A DNA stretch of 64,000 bases, taken from positions 62,001-126,000 of the forward strand of contig NZ_JAGGDJ010000004.1 in the NCBI RefSeq assembly GCF_017652985.1, written 5' to 3'. The stretch comes from Paenibacillus artemisiicola (GTDB taxonomy: Bacteria > Bacillota > Bacilli > Paenibacillales > Paenibacillaceae). Shown here one piece after another: positions 24,012-32,749 of the stretch. Position 1 is the stretch's first letter, and every line of letters begins with the position of its first letter. The notes beneath the pieces were generated by a model. That model made no database searches, was not told the origin of the DNA, and saw nothing but the letters and a program-made list of their open reading frames with translations. Both the position numbers and the translations under genes were made by a program.

Positions 24012-25004
24012 CTATTTCACGTAGATCCGCGCGCGCTCCTGCCAGATCTCGCCCGGCGCGAGGCTGAACAGGCCGATCTCGTCGGCCGGCTTGTCCGTGT
24101 TCGGCGCGTTGACGAGGCTCACCTGCGGCTCCGGGCAGAAGAAGCCTTCCGTCGCCCCGTTGTTCCAAATCATCCATTCCTTGTACGACGTGCCGGCGTC
24201 GTAGACGAGCGTGAGGCCCGCTTTCGTATCCGTCAGCTCCATCCGGTTGCGGCCGTTTTGCGGCACGGCGGTATAATGGTTGTCGAGCGACTCGAAGAAC
24301 GGATAGACGCCTTCGCCCTTCATCGCTTCCTCGTTCGGCGACAGCGGCTGGAATTCGCCCGTCGGCAGCATCCGCTCGCTCATGTGCCAGCGCTCGCCGA
24401 TCGTCAGCTTGAGCCGGTAATCCTTCGCCGAGCTGCCCGGTACGAACGGCGCGTTCACGGACGTGTGGAACGCGAATAGGCACGGCATCGTCTCCTCGCC
24501 GTCATTGACGACCGTGAACTGCTGCTCCAGCCCGTTCTCGCCGATCGCGTAGCGCAGGCGAAGCGTGAATCGGAACGGCAGGTACTTGTACACCTCGCTG
24601 CGCTCGTCGACCTTGAGCGCGGCGACGACGTAGCTTTCGGTCGCGGTCGCGCCGAAATCCTCGACCTCGAACGTCTCGCTGTGCACGAAGCCGTGGAGGT
24701 GGTTGCCCGTCGCCGGCTCGTTGACCGGAAATTCCAGCGTGCGGCCGTTCCACGGGAATTTGCCGTCCTCGAACCGGTTCGGCGGGAACAGGACCGGGAT
24801 GCCGTGAATGAACGGTCTCGCCTTGAAGGCGGGCATTTCCTCCGCCGTCGGCTCGTGCAGGAACGCATAACCGTTCTCGGTATCGCGGAAGGCGATCAGG
24901 TTGCCGCCGACCTCGGGAAGCAGGACGGCTTCGTAACGGCCGAACTTCAGCCATACGGCCGGCTCGCCTTGATAGGTGTCTCGATACGCTTGATTGCTGC
25001 TCAT
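24012..25004 (-). CDS. Aldose 1-epimerase (mutarotase)
   Basis: A 330-residue galactose-mutarotase-fold protein. GGNLIAFRD near residue 34, GIPVLFPPNRFEDGKFPWNG (about 88-107) and NHLHGFVHSETF (catalytic His, about 121) are diagnostic, with CLFAFHTSVNAPF carrying a second His. It interconverts sugar anomers in the cytosol and commonly accompanies sugar-acid or aldose catabolism. AAAGGAG lies upstream. It is separated by a terminator from the esterase-AKR-Gfo operon, so it has its own promoter. Confidence 0.9.
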   Translation of the reverse strand: MSSNQAYRDTYQGEPAVWLKFGRYEAVLLPEVGGNLIAFRDTENGYAFLHEPTAEEMPAFKARPFIHGIPVLFPPNRFEDGKFPWNGRTLEFPVNEPATGNHLHGFVHSETFEVEDFGATATESYVVAALKVDERSEVYKYLPFRFTLRLRYAIGENGLEQQFTVVNDGEETMPCLFAFHTSVNAPFVPGSSAKDYRLKLTIGERWHMSERMLPTGEFQPLSPNEEAMKGEGVYPFFESLDNHYTAVPQNGRNRMELTDTKAGLTLVYDAGTSYKEWMIWNNGATEGFFCPEPQVSLVNAPNTDKPADEIGLFSLAPGEIWQERARIYVK

Positions 25005-25109
25005 AGTGGCTCGACGCTCCTTTGGTATGGATAAACGTTAATATGCATTGCGAATCTATAATACCACTGTTCGCCCGCGGGAAGGAACCGCTTTCGGACC
25101 CGAACCGAC

Positions 25110-25139
25110 AAAATCCTCCCCCGCCGGGCGGGAGAGGAT
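25110..25139 (-). terminator. Terminator of the Gfo-AKR-esterase operon
   Basis: Minus strand ATCCTCTCCCGCC / GGCGGGGGAGGAT stem followed by TTTTG. Confidence 0.8.
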
Positions 25140-25171
25140 CGATCCGGCTTGCGCGCGCGGCCTCCGCTTCG

Positions 25172-25972
25172 CTAGAAGCCGATGCGCTTCAGCCATTCGC
25201 CGCAGACCGCCGTCCAGGTGGACACGTGCGGATCGCCTTCGGCGAGGCCCATGCCGTGCGGGCCTTTCTCGTAGACGTGCAGGTCGAACGGCACGCCCGC
25301 CCGCCGCAGCGCGGAAGCGAACAACAGCGCGTTCTCGACCGGCACGACGTCGTCGTCCGACGTGTGCCAGAGGAACGCCGGCGGCGTATCCGGCGTCACC
25401 TGCAGCTCGGCGCTCAACCGCTCGATCAGCGCCGCTTCGGGCTCGGGGCCGAGCAAATTGGCGCGCGAGCCCGCGTGGCCGTCCGGTCCCATCGAGATGA
25501 CCGGGTAGCACAGGACCGCGGCGTTCGGCCGGCTCGACTGCCGCTCGGCCGGATCGTCCGCGTCCGGCCGGCCGGCCTCGTGCAGCGTCGCCGCCGACGC
25601 CGCGAGATGGCCGCCGGCGGAGAAGCCGAGGATGCCGATTTTCTGCGGATCGATGCCGTATTCCGCGGCATGCAGGCGCACGTAGCGAATCGCCCGTTGC
25701 GCGTCCAGCAGCGGACTCGGGTGCTTGTACGGCGCGACCCGGTAGCGCAGGACGAAGGCGGCGATGCCGATGCCGTTCAGCCACCGCGCGATCGGTTCGC
25801 CCTCATGCGCGGCGCGCACGCCGTAGCCGCCGCCGGGACAGACGATGACGGCGCTTTTGGCGCCCGCGACGGGATACGGCGTCAGGGCCGGCCGGTCCTC
25901 GTCGGCGCCGCCGGCGGCGAACGGCGCGCCTTCCGGCCACAATTCGATCAGCGCGTTCTCAGATCGAGCCAT
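25172..25972 (-). CDS. Alpha/beta hydrolase, acetyl-esterase type
   Basis: A 266-residue esterase. It shows the HGGG-like CPGGGYGVRAAHEGEPIARWL (oxyanion, about 44), nucleophile GFSAGGH (Ser about 120), Asp in HTSDDDVVP and His in EKGPHGMGL. This layout matches acetylxylan or short-chain acyl esterases of carbohydrate clusters. The ATG at 25972 lies inside the aldo/keto reductase gene (25-nt overlap) with GGAGG ahead, so translation is coupled. It probably deacetylates an oligosaccharide or sugar in the cytosol, as no signal peptide is present. Confidence 0.88.
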   Translation of the reverse strand: MARSENALIELWPEGAPFAAGGADEDRPALTPYPVAGAKSAVIVCPGGGYGVRAAHEGEPIARWLNGIGIAAFVLRYRVAPYKHPSPLLDAQRAIRYVRLHAAEYGIDPQKIGILGFSAGGHLAASAATLHEAGRPDADDPAERQSSRPNAAVLCYPVISMGPDGHAGSRANLLGPEPEAALIERLSAELQVTPDTPPAFLWHTSDDDVVPVENALLFASALRRAGVPFDLHVYEKGPHGMGLAEGDPHVSTWTAVCGEWLKRIGF

Positions 25973-26880
25973 TTGATTTCCTCCGGCGTCAGCGGGATGG
26001 TCGTCGCTTCGAGACATGATTTCATCTCCGCCTCGTTGCGCGGGCCGATGATGGCGCCCGTCGGGAACGACTGGTTCAGCACGTAGGCCAGCGCGATCTG
26101 AATCGTGGAGAAGCCCTTCTGCTTGCCGAGCTCCTCGGCGCGGCGATAACGCTCCCAATTGTCGTCGTTATAGAAGACGCGCACGAGATCGGCGTCGGAG
26201 CGGTCCTCCGGCGTGAAGCGGCCGGTGAAGAAGCCGCGCGCCTGCGAGGACCAGGAGAAGATCGGCAGGCCGGTCTCTTCGTGCCACGCCAAGATCTCGC
26301 CGTCCACGCTGATGCAGTCGGCCCAGTACGGCTCCTGCGCTTTCGCGAGGCTCAGGTTCGGGCTGCTGAAGTCGAAGCCGCGCAGGCCGTGGGCCGCCGC
26401 GTATTCGTTCGCTTCCTGCAGCCGCGCCGTCGTCCAGTTGGAGCCGCCGAACGCGCGGATGCGTCCCGCTTCGACGTGCCCGTTCAAGATCTCCACGATC
26501 TCGCCGACCGGCACGTTCGTGTCGTCGCGGTGCAGCGCGTAGACGTCGATGTAGTCCGTGCGCAGCCGCTCGAGGCTCGTCATCAATTCGTCGTGAATGG
26601 CCTGCTTGTTGACCTGCGGCACGCCGTGGTGCGGATGTCCGCCCTTCGTCCAGACGTTGATGGCTTCGCGGTTGCCCCGCTCCTCCAGCCACATGCCGAT
26701 CGCCTGCTCGCTCTTGCCGCCGGCATAGATGTACGCGGTGTCGATCGTGTTGCCGCCGATGGCGACGAACGCGTCCAGGTTGGCGCTGACGAGCTCGTAC
26801 ACGTCGGGCGAGAAATAATCGGAGCCCATGATCAATTGGGATACGCCTTGCTTTAAGCCGGGAAGCTGAATATGTTTCAT
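25948..26880 (-). CDS. Aldo/keto reductase
   Basis: A 310-residue TIM-barrel NAD(P)H oxidoreductase. It contains NTIDTAYIYAGGKSEQAIGMWL with catalytic Asp and Tyr (about 44-52), a catalytic Lys in VWTKGGH, His in YIDVYALHRDD and cofactor residues in GAIIGPRNEAEM. It lies between a Gfo/Idh/MocA gene (28 nt upstream) and an esterase, as part of a carbohydrate operon. The substrate is unknown; the length is slightly under the family norm but all core motifs are intact. Confidence 0.9.
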   Translation of the reverse strand: MKHIQLPGLKQGVSQLIMGSDYFSPDVYELVSANLDAFVAIGGNTIDTAYIYAGGKSEQAIGMWLEERGNREAINVWTKGGHPHHGVPQVNKQAIHDELMTSLERLRTDYIDVYALHRDDTNVPVGEIVEILNGHVEAGRIRAFGGSNWTTARLQEANEYAAAHGLRGFDFSSPNLSLAKAQEPYWADCISVDGEILAWHEETGLPIFSWSSQARGFFTGRFTPEDRSDADLVRVFYNDDNWERYRRAEELGKQKGFSTIQIALAYVLNQSFPTGAIIGPRNEAEMKSCLEATTIPLTPEEIKWLDLRTR

Positions 26881-26908
26881 AAACGGTTGACTCCCTTCGC
26901 GATTGGAT

Positions 26909-27895
26909 TTACAGGGTGACGCGCATGCGGGCGTAGGCGGATTCCAGGCAGGCGTCGATGACGCGCATGTTGGCGACCGCGTCGGACGGCGCGAACCGGA
27001 CCGGCTGCTCGTTCCAGACGTTGCGGGCGAAGGCGTCGGCTTGCAGCGCGTATTGGTTCAGCTCCGGCTGCTTCACTTCGCGTTTGCCGTCCTTCGAGTG
27101 CACGTAATACGTCGCGTCGCCGATGTACGCCGACGGCACCTCGATCCGGCCGTCCGTGCCGAGAATTTCGAGCGTGTTGCGGAACGCCGCCCACATGCCG
27201 CAGTCGAACGTCAGCGCGACGCCGTTCGGGAATTCCAGGATGCCGGACGCCATCATGTCGACGTTGTCGTGGTCCGGGGAGATGAGCGCGTGCACCGTGG
27301 CCGCTTCGGGCTCGGCGCCGGTAATGAGGCGCGCCGCGCTGAGGGGATAGCAGCCGACGTCGTAGATGGAGCCGCCGCCCCAGTCCCTGCGGTAGCGGAC
27401 GTTCTTGGCGTCGCCGGCGTTATTGAACGTGAACGTGCCGTGGATGCCGCGGAGTTCGCCGATTTCGCCGGACGCGACGATCTTCGCGATCTCCTCGTAA
27501 CGCGGGTGATGGCGGTACATGAACGCCTCCGCCAGGTGGACGCCTTGCTTCGCGGCGACGTCGGCCATGCGCTGCGCCTCTTCGGCGTTCATCGCGATCG
27601 GCTTCTCGCAAAGCACGTGCTTGCCGGCTTCCATCGCGCGGATCGACCATTCCATGTGCAAATGGTTCGGCAGCGGAACGTAGATCGCGTCGATATCGGG
27701 GGCGGCTACGATTTCTTCATAGCTGCCGTAGGCTTTCGGAATGCCGAGCTTGGCCGCCGTCTCTTCGGCTTTGGCGAGGTCTCGGCTTGCAATCGCTGTC
27801 AATTCTCCGGTTTCGGAAGCCTGAATGCCCGGGATGACGGAACGAACGGCGATGCCGGCAGTGCCGACGACGCCCCAACGCAATTTTCGGGTCAC
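26909..27895 (-). CDS. Gfo/Idh/MocA-family oxidoreductase
   Basis: A 328-residue dehydrogenase with WGVVGTAGIAVRSVIPGI at the N-terminus, CEKPIAMNAEEAQRM (EKP motif, about 93) and the C-terminal substrate domain (GGSIYDVGCYPLSAARLITG). The GTG start at 27895 has AAGGTGG 8 nt upstream; longer frames to 28099 contain no better site. It leads an operon with the aldo/keto reductase and esterase. It is closely similar in motif spacing to the Gfo protein at 35543, suggesting paralogues with related sugar substrates. Confidence 0.88.
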   Translation of the reverse strand: MTRKLRWGVVGTAGIAVRSVIPGIQASETGELTAIASRDLAKAEETAAKLGIPKAYGSYEEIVAAPDIDAIYVPLPNHLHMEWSIRAMEAGKHVLCEKPIAMNAEEAQRMADVAAKQGVHLAEAFMYRHHPRYEEIAKIVASGEIGELRGIHGTFTFNNAGDAKNVRYRRDWGGGSIYDVGCYPLSAARLITGAEPEAATVHALISPDHDNVDMMASGILEFPNGVALTFDCGMWAAFRNTLEILGTDGRIEVPSAYIGDATYYVHSKDGKREVKQPELNQYALQADAFARNVWNEQPVRFAPSDAVANMRVIDACLESAYARMRVTL

Positions 27896-28068
27896 GAGGA
27901 TAGCCACCTTTGTCGATAAAATGAATTCGTCCCTAGTATAGTCCATTCCGATATGGGAAGAAATATAAAACAACAACATTTTCATATAACATTCGTGTCG
28001 CGCTCGCTTGTCTTCCTTGCGCTCATCGGGTACATTCATATCACTACCTCGGAAAGTAGGCTGCCCCC

Positions 28069-28674
28069 GTGGAACATGTCCTGGAGCTGCTGATCGCACG
28101 CTACGGTTATATCGGCTTGTCGCTCGCCCTGTCGCTCGGCATCGTCGGCGTCCCCGTTCCCGACGAAGCGCTGCTCACGTATGCCGGCTATCTCGTCGGC
28201 AACAGCACCCTGCTGGCGCCGCTCGTCGTGCTCGGCGCCTTCGCCGGCGCGGCCGTCGGCATCACGGCCAGCTACGCGATCGGCAACCGGCTCGGCCTGC
28301 CGTTCCTGCTGAAGTACGGCCCCCGCCTGCATCTGTCTTCCGCCAAAATCGAACGCGCCCAATGCTGGATGAACCGCTACGGCAAGCTGCTGCTGTTCGT
28401 CGGCTTCTTCATTCCCGGCTTCCGCCACGTGACGGCCTACATGGCCGGGATGTCGCGCTTCAAAATCCGCGACTTCCTGCTGTACGCGTACGCGGGCGCG
28501 CTCGTCTGGAGCACCACGTTCGTCTACGTCGGGTTCCTGCTCGGCGAGCGCTGGGAGACGGTCAAGCTCTACGTCCGCCACAACGGCCGCACGCTGCTAT
28601 TCATTGTCTGCTGCCTCGCGTTTTGCGCGATCTGCTATCGCGCGATCGCCGCGGCGCGCAAGGTGAAGGCGTAG
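28069..28674 (+). CDS. DedA/SNARE-associated family membrane protein
   Basis: A 201-residue polytopic protein with the DedA signatures GVPVPDEALLTYAGYLVG (about 26-43) and a re-entrant loop FFIPGFRHVTAYMAGMSRF (about 115-133, with the conserved F/G-P-x-x-R pattern). DedA proteins flip or recycle undecaprenyl phosphate or phospholipids and support envelope integrity. It starts at GTG 28069 with a weak ribosome site. It is divergent from the Gfo operon and followed by its own terminator. Confidence 0.88.
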   Translation: MEHVLELLIARYGYIGLSLALSLGIVGVPVPDEALLTYAGYLVGNSTLLAPLVVLGAFAGAAVGITASYAIGNRLGLPFLLKYGPRLHLSSAKIERAQCWMNRYGKLLLFVGFFIPGFRHVTAYMAGMSRFKIRDFLLYAYAGALVWSTTFVYVGFLLGERWETVKLYVRHNGRTLLFIVCCLAFCAICYRAIAAARKVKA

Positions 28675-28699
28675 CGCCGCCAGCCGCCGCCGAACGCGC

Positions 28700-28743
28700 C
28701 AAAGCCCCGGTTTCCGCGGTAACGGAGGCCGAGGCTTTTTTTG
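28700..28743 (+). terminator. Terminator after DedA gene
   Basis: An imperfect GCCCCGG.../...CCGAGGC stem followed by seven T, between the convergent DedA and NAT genes. Confidence 0.7.
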
Positions 28744-28773
28744 TTGTCCGCATGGCCGGCGGACGCGCCGACT

Positions 28774-29580
28774 TTATTCCTTGCCCTGCGGCGCCTCCGC
28801 CTCCGGGATGTCAATCCCGAAGTACATCTTCAGCGCCGCGGCGTACTCCGCTTTCGTCGGGGGCGTCAGCACCGTCACCTCGCCGCCGCGGAACAGGCGG
28901 ATTTCCTCGCCCGCGCCGGTATTCCGGCCCTCCGGCGTGCAGATCGCCAGCAGCGCTCCCGCGCGGAACGGCGATTCAGGGGCGTGCTGGCACCAGAAGC
29001 TCGCGAACGCGTAATCGTCCTTCAGCTGCGGCTCCTCCGTGAAGGAATAGACCCGTCCCCACTCGCCCCGCTTCCGCTCGCTCAGAAACCAGCCGAACGC
29101 CGCGTCCCGGTCGAGCCGGTAGCATTCCCCGCCCTGCTCCTGCTCCAGTCCGTCCTGCAGCAGCGGCGGACGCCGAGGCACCGCCCCGCCGACGCCGACG
29201 TCGCACAGGTAGAAGGCGCCTTCCGCTTCCACCTTGAGCACGTGATGGCGCCGCTTCGGCGGCAGCGCCGTCTCGTCGCGCCAAAACCGCGCCACGTAGT
29301 CCGTCACGGGGTACCCCAGCTCCCGCAGCAGCCAGCCGAACAGCGCGTTCAGCTCGAAGCAGTAGCCGCCGCGGCGCCGGCGGACGATTTTATCCCACAG
29401 CGCCTCGGGATCGAGCGACAGCGGAACTCCGTTCAAAATATCCAAATTCTCGTACGGCACCGCCATCAGATGCGCCCGCTGCAGCCCCGCCAGCGCTTCG
29501 GCGCTCCCGTCCAGCGGCCCCTCGTAGCGGATCCGTTTCAAATAAGCCTCGACTTGCGGATGGATCTCCCGGTTCGGCAT
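28774..29580 (-). CDS. Arylamine N-acetyltransferase
   Basis: A 268-residue NAT with the cysteine-protease-like triad visible: Cys74 in RGGYCFELN, His112/113 in RRHHVLKVE and Asp127 in LCDVGVGG. It transfers acetyl from acetyl-CoA to arylamines or hydrazines and may detoxify such compounds. N-terminal YLKRIRYEGPLDGSAEALAGL and the PYENLDI motif (about 42-48) match the family, and length is normal. It is a single gene convergent with the DedA gene. Confidence 0.93.
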   Translation of the reverse strand: MPNREIHPQVEAYLKRIRYEGPLDGSAEALAGLQRAHLMAVPYENLDILNGVPLSLDPEALWDKIVRRRRGGYCFELNALFGWLLRELGYPVTDYVARFWRDETALPPKRRHHVLKVEAEGAFYLCDVGVGGAVPRRPPLLQDGLEQEQGGECYRLDRDAAFGWFLSERKRGEWGRVYSFTEEPQLKDDYAFASFWCQHAPESPFRAGALLAICTPEGRNTGAGEEIRLFRGGEVTVLTPPTKAEYAAALKMYFGIDIPEAEAPQGKE

Positions 29581-29691
29581 GACGACCGCTCCCCTTTCTG
29601 ACTTCGGTTCCTAGTGTTCGCTCATGGACACGCCGGCCGCGCCGTGCCATAATCAGGCTACGCGCAAACCGGACGAAGGATGTGGCCGATC

Positions 29692-30582
29692 ATGACGATG
29701 TTCAAAGGCGACGAATTTTTCAAACTGGACGATTTTCCGTTCTATATCGATCGCTACACGATCGAGAAGAACGAGACCATCCCCTCGCATACCCACGACT
29801 TCATCGAGCTCGTGTTCGTCGTGGAAGGCAGCGCCGTGCACGAAATGTCCGGCCATACGTACCGCCTGGCGGCCGGCGACGTCTTCGTGATCGAACCGAA
29901 CGTCTATCACAGCTACGTCTGCGCCGCGGACCGGGAGACGGTCGTCTACAACGTGCTCTTCGACGCCGCGTTCCTTCAGCGCGAGATGGAAGTGCTGCAG
30001 CAGATGCCGTCGTTCATCAATTTCTTCTACCTGGTCCCGTTCCTGCGCAAGAACCACGCGTTCGTGCCGTACCATCCCCTCCAGCCCGCGCAGAAGGTGC
30101 ATATCCAATCGCATCTGCAGGCGGTCTTCGAGGAATTCGCGCAGCGCCGGGACGGCTACCAGCTCGTGATCAAGACCCGGCTCATCGAATGCCTCGTCTG
30201 GCTGAGCCGGTATCATCAGGAGAACCGGGAAGCCGGGCAGCGGCCGAGCGTCAGCGACCGCGACTGGATGGACTCCATCGTTCATTTCGTCGACCGGCAT
30301 TATTACCAGCCGCTGACCCTGCAGCAGCTGAGCCGGCTGAGCGGCATGAGCGTCTCGTCGTTCACCGCCAAATTCAAGGAAGCGGCCGGCATGAGCCTGC
30401 TTGATTACAAGCATACCGTCCAAATTCGCCATGCGTCTACCCTCTTGCGGACCACCGACAAAAAAGTGCTCGACATCGCGCATGAAACCGGCTTCGGCGA
30501 CATCAGCTTCTTCAACCGGGTGTTCCGCAAGCATACCGGCTGCTCGCCGCGGGAATACCGCTCCGGCGCTCATCTGCGCTAG
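29692..30582 (+). CDS. AraC-family regulator with cupin sensor
   Basis: A 296-residue AraC regulator: cupin part with TIPSHTHDFIELVFVVEG (about 25-42) and AGDVFVIEPNVYHSY, then a C-terminal double HTH (LTLQQLSRLSGMSVSSFTAKF and KVLDIAHETGFGDISFFNRVFRK). ATG at 29692 is preferred; an ATG four codons earlier is too close to the GAAGG site. It is divergent from the NAT gene, but nothing downstream on the plus strand is an obvious target, so it may act elsewhere. Confidence 0.88.
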   Translation: MTMFKGDEFFKLDDFPFYIDRYTIEKNETIPSHTHDFIELVFVVEGSAVHEMSGHTYRLAAGDVFVIEPNVYHSYVCAADRETVVYNVLFDAAFLQREMEVLQQMPSFINFFYLVPFLRKNHAFVPYHPLQPAQKVHIQSHLQAVFEEFAQRRDGYQLVIKTRLIECLVWLSRYHQENREAGQRPSVSDRDWMDSIVHFVDRHYYQPLTLQQLSRLSGMSVSSFTAKFKEAAGMSLLDYKHTVQIRHASTLLRTTDKKVLDIAHETGFGDISFFNRVFRKHTGCSPREYRSGAHLR

Positions 30583-30606
30583 CCGCCCGCGTTCGGTTCC
30601 GCTTCG

Positions 30607-30945
30607 CTACCGCCGGCCGGATTCGCGGAGCCTGTCCGCGCTCATGCGAACGGCCGAGACGAAGTAACCGATCAGAACCGCGATGAACAGATTGTACAGG
30701 CTCGGCATCGCCGCGAGGCCCAAGTAAAGGCAGCAGGGCAGCGACCAGACCCATGCCGCCCACATCAGGAACCGGGCGCGAAAGAGCGCGGCGGCCATGC
30801 CCAGACATGCGGGCGCGGCGATCATGACGAGCAGGATGCGCACGGTATCCCGCCCGATCGGCGGGTCCGCATGCGCGTTCGAATACAAGAATGCCGCGCA
30901 TAACGCCGCGCTGCCGGCCGCGGCCAGAAAACCGATCTTTTCCAC
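30607..30945 (-). CDS. Small four-helix membrane protein, unknown function
   Basis: I do not recognise the family. The 112-residue product has four hydrophobic segments (about 4-20, 32-50, 56-78 and 82-100) and a basic C-terminus. The GTG start at 30945 has GGAGG with a 7-nt gap to the start, which is better than the upstream frame to 31008. It lies downstream of the ABC exporter genes on the same strand, but a hairpin separates them. It has the look of a small inner-membrane protein with no catalytic motif. Confidence 0.6.
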   Translation of the reverse strand: MEKIGFLAAAGSAALCAAFLYSNAHADPPIGRDTVRILLVMIAAPACLGMAAALFRARFLMWAAWVWSLPCCLYLGLAAMPSLYNLFIAVLIGYFVSAVRMSADRLRESGRR

Positions 30946-31067
30946 GTCAACCCCTCCGATTCCCGGCTCGTTCTTTTCCCATTCTCCGATCCGCAAGATG
31001 CCCGTCATTCACGTTCTCTCCTATTTCAAGCCGAGACGCGCGAACTCCTGCCATCGGCCGGAAACGA

Positions 31068-31095
31068 AAGAAAGCCGCCGTGCGTGACGGCAGCT
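31068..31095 (-). terminator. Weak terminator after ABC exporter genes
   Basis: GCTGCCGT / ACGGCGGC stem (one mismatch) followed on the minus strand by TTTCTTTC. Confidence 0.45.
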
Positions 31096-31158
31096 TCGCG
31101 TTCGTTTTTTCTGATTCTCGTCGTATTCGTTCGCGTTGCCCGGCGTCGACCGGTCTCG

Positions 31159-31941
31159 TCAGGAACCCGTGGAGCGGTAATGCCGCACGCCGAACTGCCA
31201 CACCAGGATGCAAGGCAGGAGGAAGAGGAAGCCCGCTAGGGGCGATAGCATGTAGAGGATGTCGTGGCCGCCCGCCCTGTCCAGGAGATAGAGCAGCGGC
31301 AAGTAATTGACGCAGCCGAACGGAATGACGAAGGTGAAGAACATCACGACCCATTTCTGATAGATATGCAGCGGGTACTGCGCCATCTCCCGGCCCCCGT
31401 CCGTGAAGATATTCGCGACCTCCAGCCCTTCGATCGTCCAGAAGCACAAGGTTGCGGCCAGCATGAAGATGCCCGTGAATACCGCGATGCCGCTTGCGAT
31501 CATGAGCAGCAGCGTCGCCGCCTTCATCGCGGTCCACGCGATGGGCAGATGGGCGAGCGCCAGCGCGAGCACGAGGCAGCTTTGGGCCAGCCGGCCGAAA
31601 CGGGTAAATTCGAACTTCGAGCCAAGCACCTGCAGCGCCGTGGTTCGGGGACGGACGAGCAGCCGGTCGAAATCGCCGCTGCCGACCAGGCTGGAGAAGG
31701 CGTCGAAGCCGCGCGAGAAGCATTCGCTGAACGAGAACGACAGATGGATGACGGCGAAGCACAGCGCGACCTCGTAGAAGTTCCAGCCCTGCACCTGGCC
31801 GAACCGTTCGAACATGAAGTACAAGCCGGCGAACACCGAGAACGGGATGAAGAATTGGCCCAGGGTCAGCAGCCAGAACGACGTCCGGTACTGCAGCTGC
31901 GATTTGAACTGCATGCTCAAGTAGCGATAGTATAAGCGCAT
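31159..31941 (-). CDS. ABC-2 family transporter permease (DUF990 type)
   Basis: A 260-residue permease with six hydrophobic segments and the ABC-2 (DUF990) pattern: N-terminal YYRYLSMQFKSQLQYRTSFW and a conserved GDFDRLLVRPRTT loop (about 88-100). It pairs with the permease gene 4 nt upstream and the ATPase gene before it, forming a three-gene exporter. Such systems export lipid-like or antimicrobial compounds; the substrate is unknown. Confidence 0.88.
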   Translation of the reverse strand: MRLYYRYLSMQFKSQLQYRTSFWLLTLGQFFIPFSVFAGLYFMFERFGQVQGWNFYEVALCFAVIHLSFSFSECFSRGFDAFSSLVGSGDFDRLLVRPRTTALQVLGSKFEFTRFGRLAQSCLVLALALAHLPIAWTAMKAATLLLMIASGIAVFTGIFMLAATLCFWTIEGLEVANIFTDGGREMAQYPLHIYQKWVVMFFTFVIPFGCVNYLPLLYLLDRAGGHDILYMLSPLAGFLFLLPCILVWQFGVRHYRSTGS

Positions 31942-31945
31942 CTCG

Positions 31946-32749
31946 TTAACCTCCCTGCACGACGACTTGACGCAGCGCCCGGTTCAAGGCCCATCTGCCG
32001 AATCCGAGCAGCACCGCGAGCCAGCCGAGCTGAATGAGAATCCCCCAGAGCGCTTCGGCCCGCGGAATTTGCTCGGAGTAGACGCGGAACGGGAAATCCG
32101 CCGACCACCGGAAAGGAAGCGCGCTCGCGACCTGCTGCAGCCAAGCCGGCATCAGCGGGACCGGAATGACGAGCCCGGCGAAAAACTCGCCGACCACGGC
32201 GAAGAGCAGCGTCGATCCGGTAGGCGACATCGTCCAGAACACGGAGATGTAGATCAGCATCGAAATGGACACGATGATCAGGAGGCCTAGGACCAGCGCC
32301 GCCAGAAACAGCGCGCCCGTTCCGAGCGAAGGCGGCAGCCGAAGCTGATAAGCCTTGGGAAGCAGGAAGGCGATGAGCAAGATCGGAACGGCGCGCAGCG
32401 CCGCGCTGGACACGCGCTGGGCGAGGAGCTTGGCGAACCAGAATTCGTAGATCCCGCATGGCCGGCACAGCTCGTAGGCGATGTTGCCCCCGGTAATCAA
32501 CTGGAAAATTTCGTTGTCGCGGAACCAGAGCATGATGAATGACAGAAACACCTGCTGCAGCCAAATATAAGAGACGACGTCCTGCAGGGACATGGGCTGG
32601 TCCTGCGCGCCGTTCCGATAGAACGCCACGAAGATCATGATGAAGACGAGACCGAAGAACAGCTGGGTCACCATGCCCGCGTACGCGGCGGCGCGGTACT
32701 GCAAGCCGGTGATGAAGCGAAGCTTCCAAATCGACAAGTACGCGTTCAT
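31946..32749 (-). CDS. ABC-2 family transporter permease (DUF990 type)
   Basis: A 267-residue six-helix permease, homologous in layout to the next one. It begins NAYLSIWKLRFITGLQYRAA and has the ITGGNIAYELCRPCGIYEFW loop in the place where its partner has GDFDRLLVRPRT. Its start overlaps the ATPase stop by 4 nt (translational coupling). It forms a heterodimeric membrane part with the 31159-31941 product. Confidence 0.88.
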   Translation of the reverse strand: MNAYLSIWKLRFITGLQYRAAAYAGMVTQLFFGLVFIMIFVAFYRNGAQDQPMSLQDVVSYIWLQQVFLSFIMLWFRDNEIFQLITGGNIAYELCRPCGIYEFWFAKLLAQRVSSAALRAVPILLIAFLLPKAYQLRLPPSLGTGALFLAALVLGLLIIVSISMLIYISVFWTMSPTGSTLLFAVVGEFFAGLVIPVPLMPAWLQQVASALPFRWSADFPFRVYSEQIPRAEALWGILIQLGWLAVLLGFGRWALNRALRQVVVQGG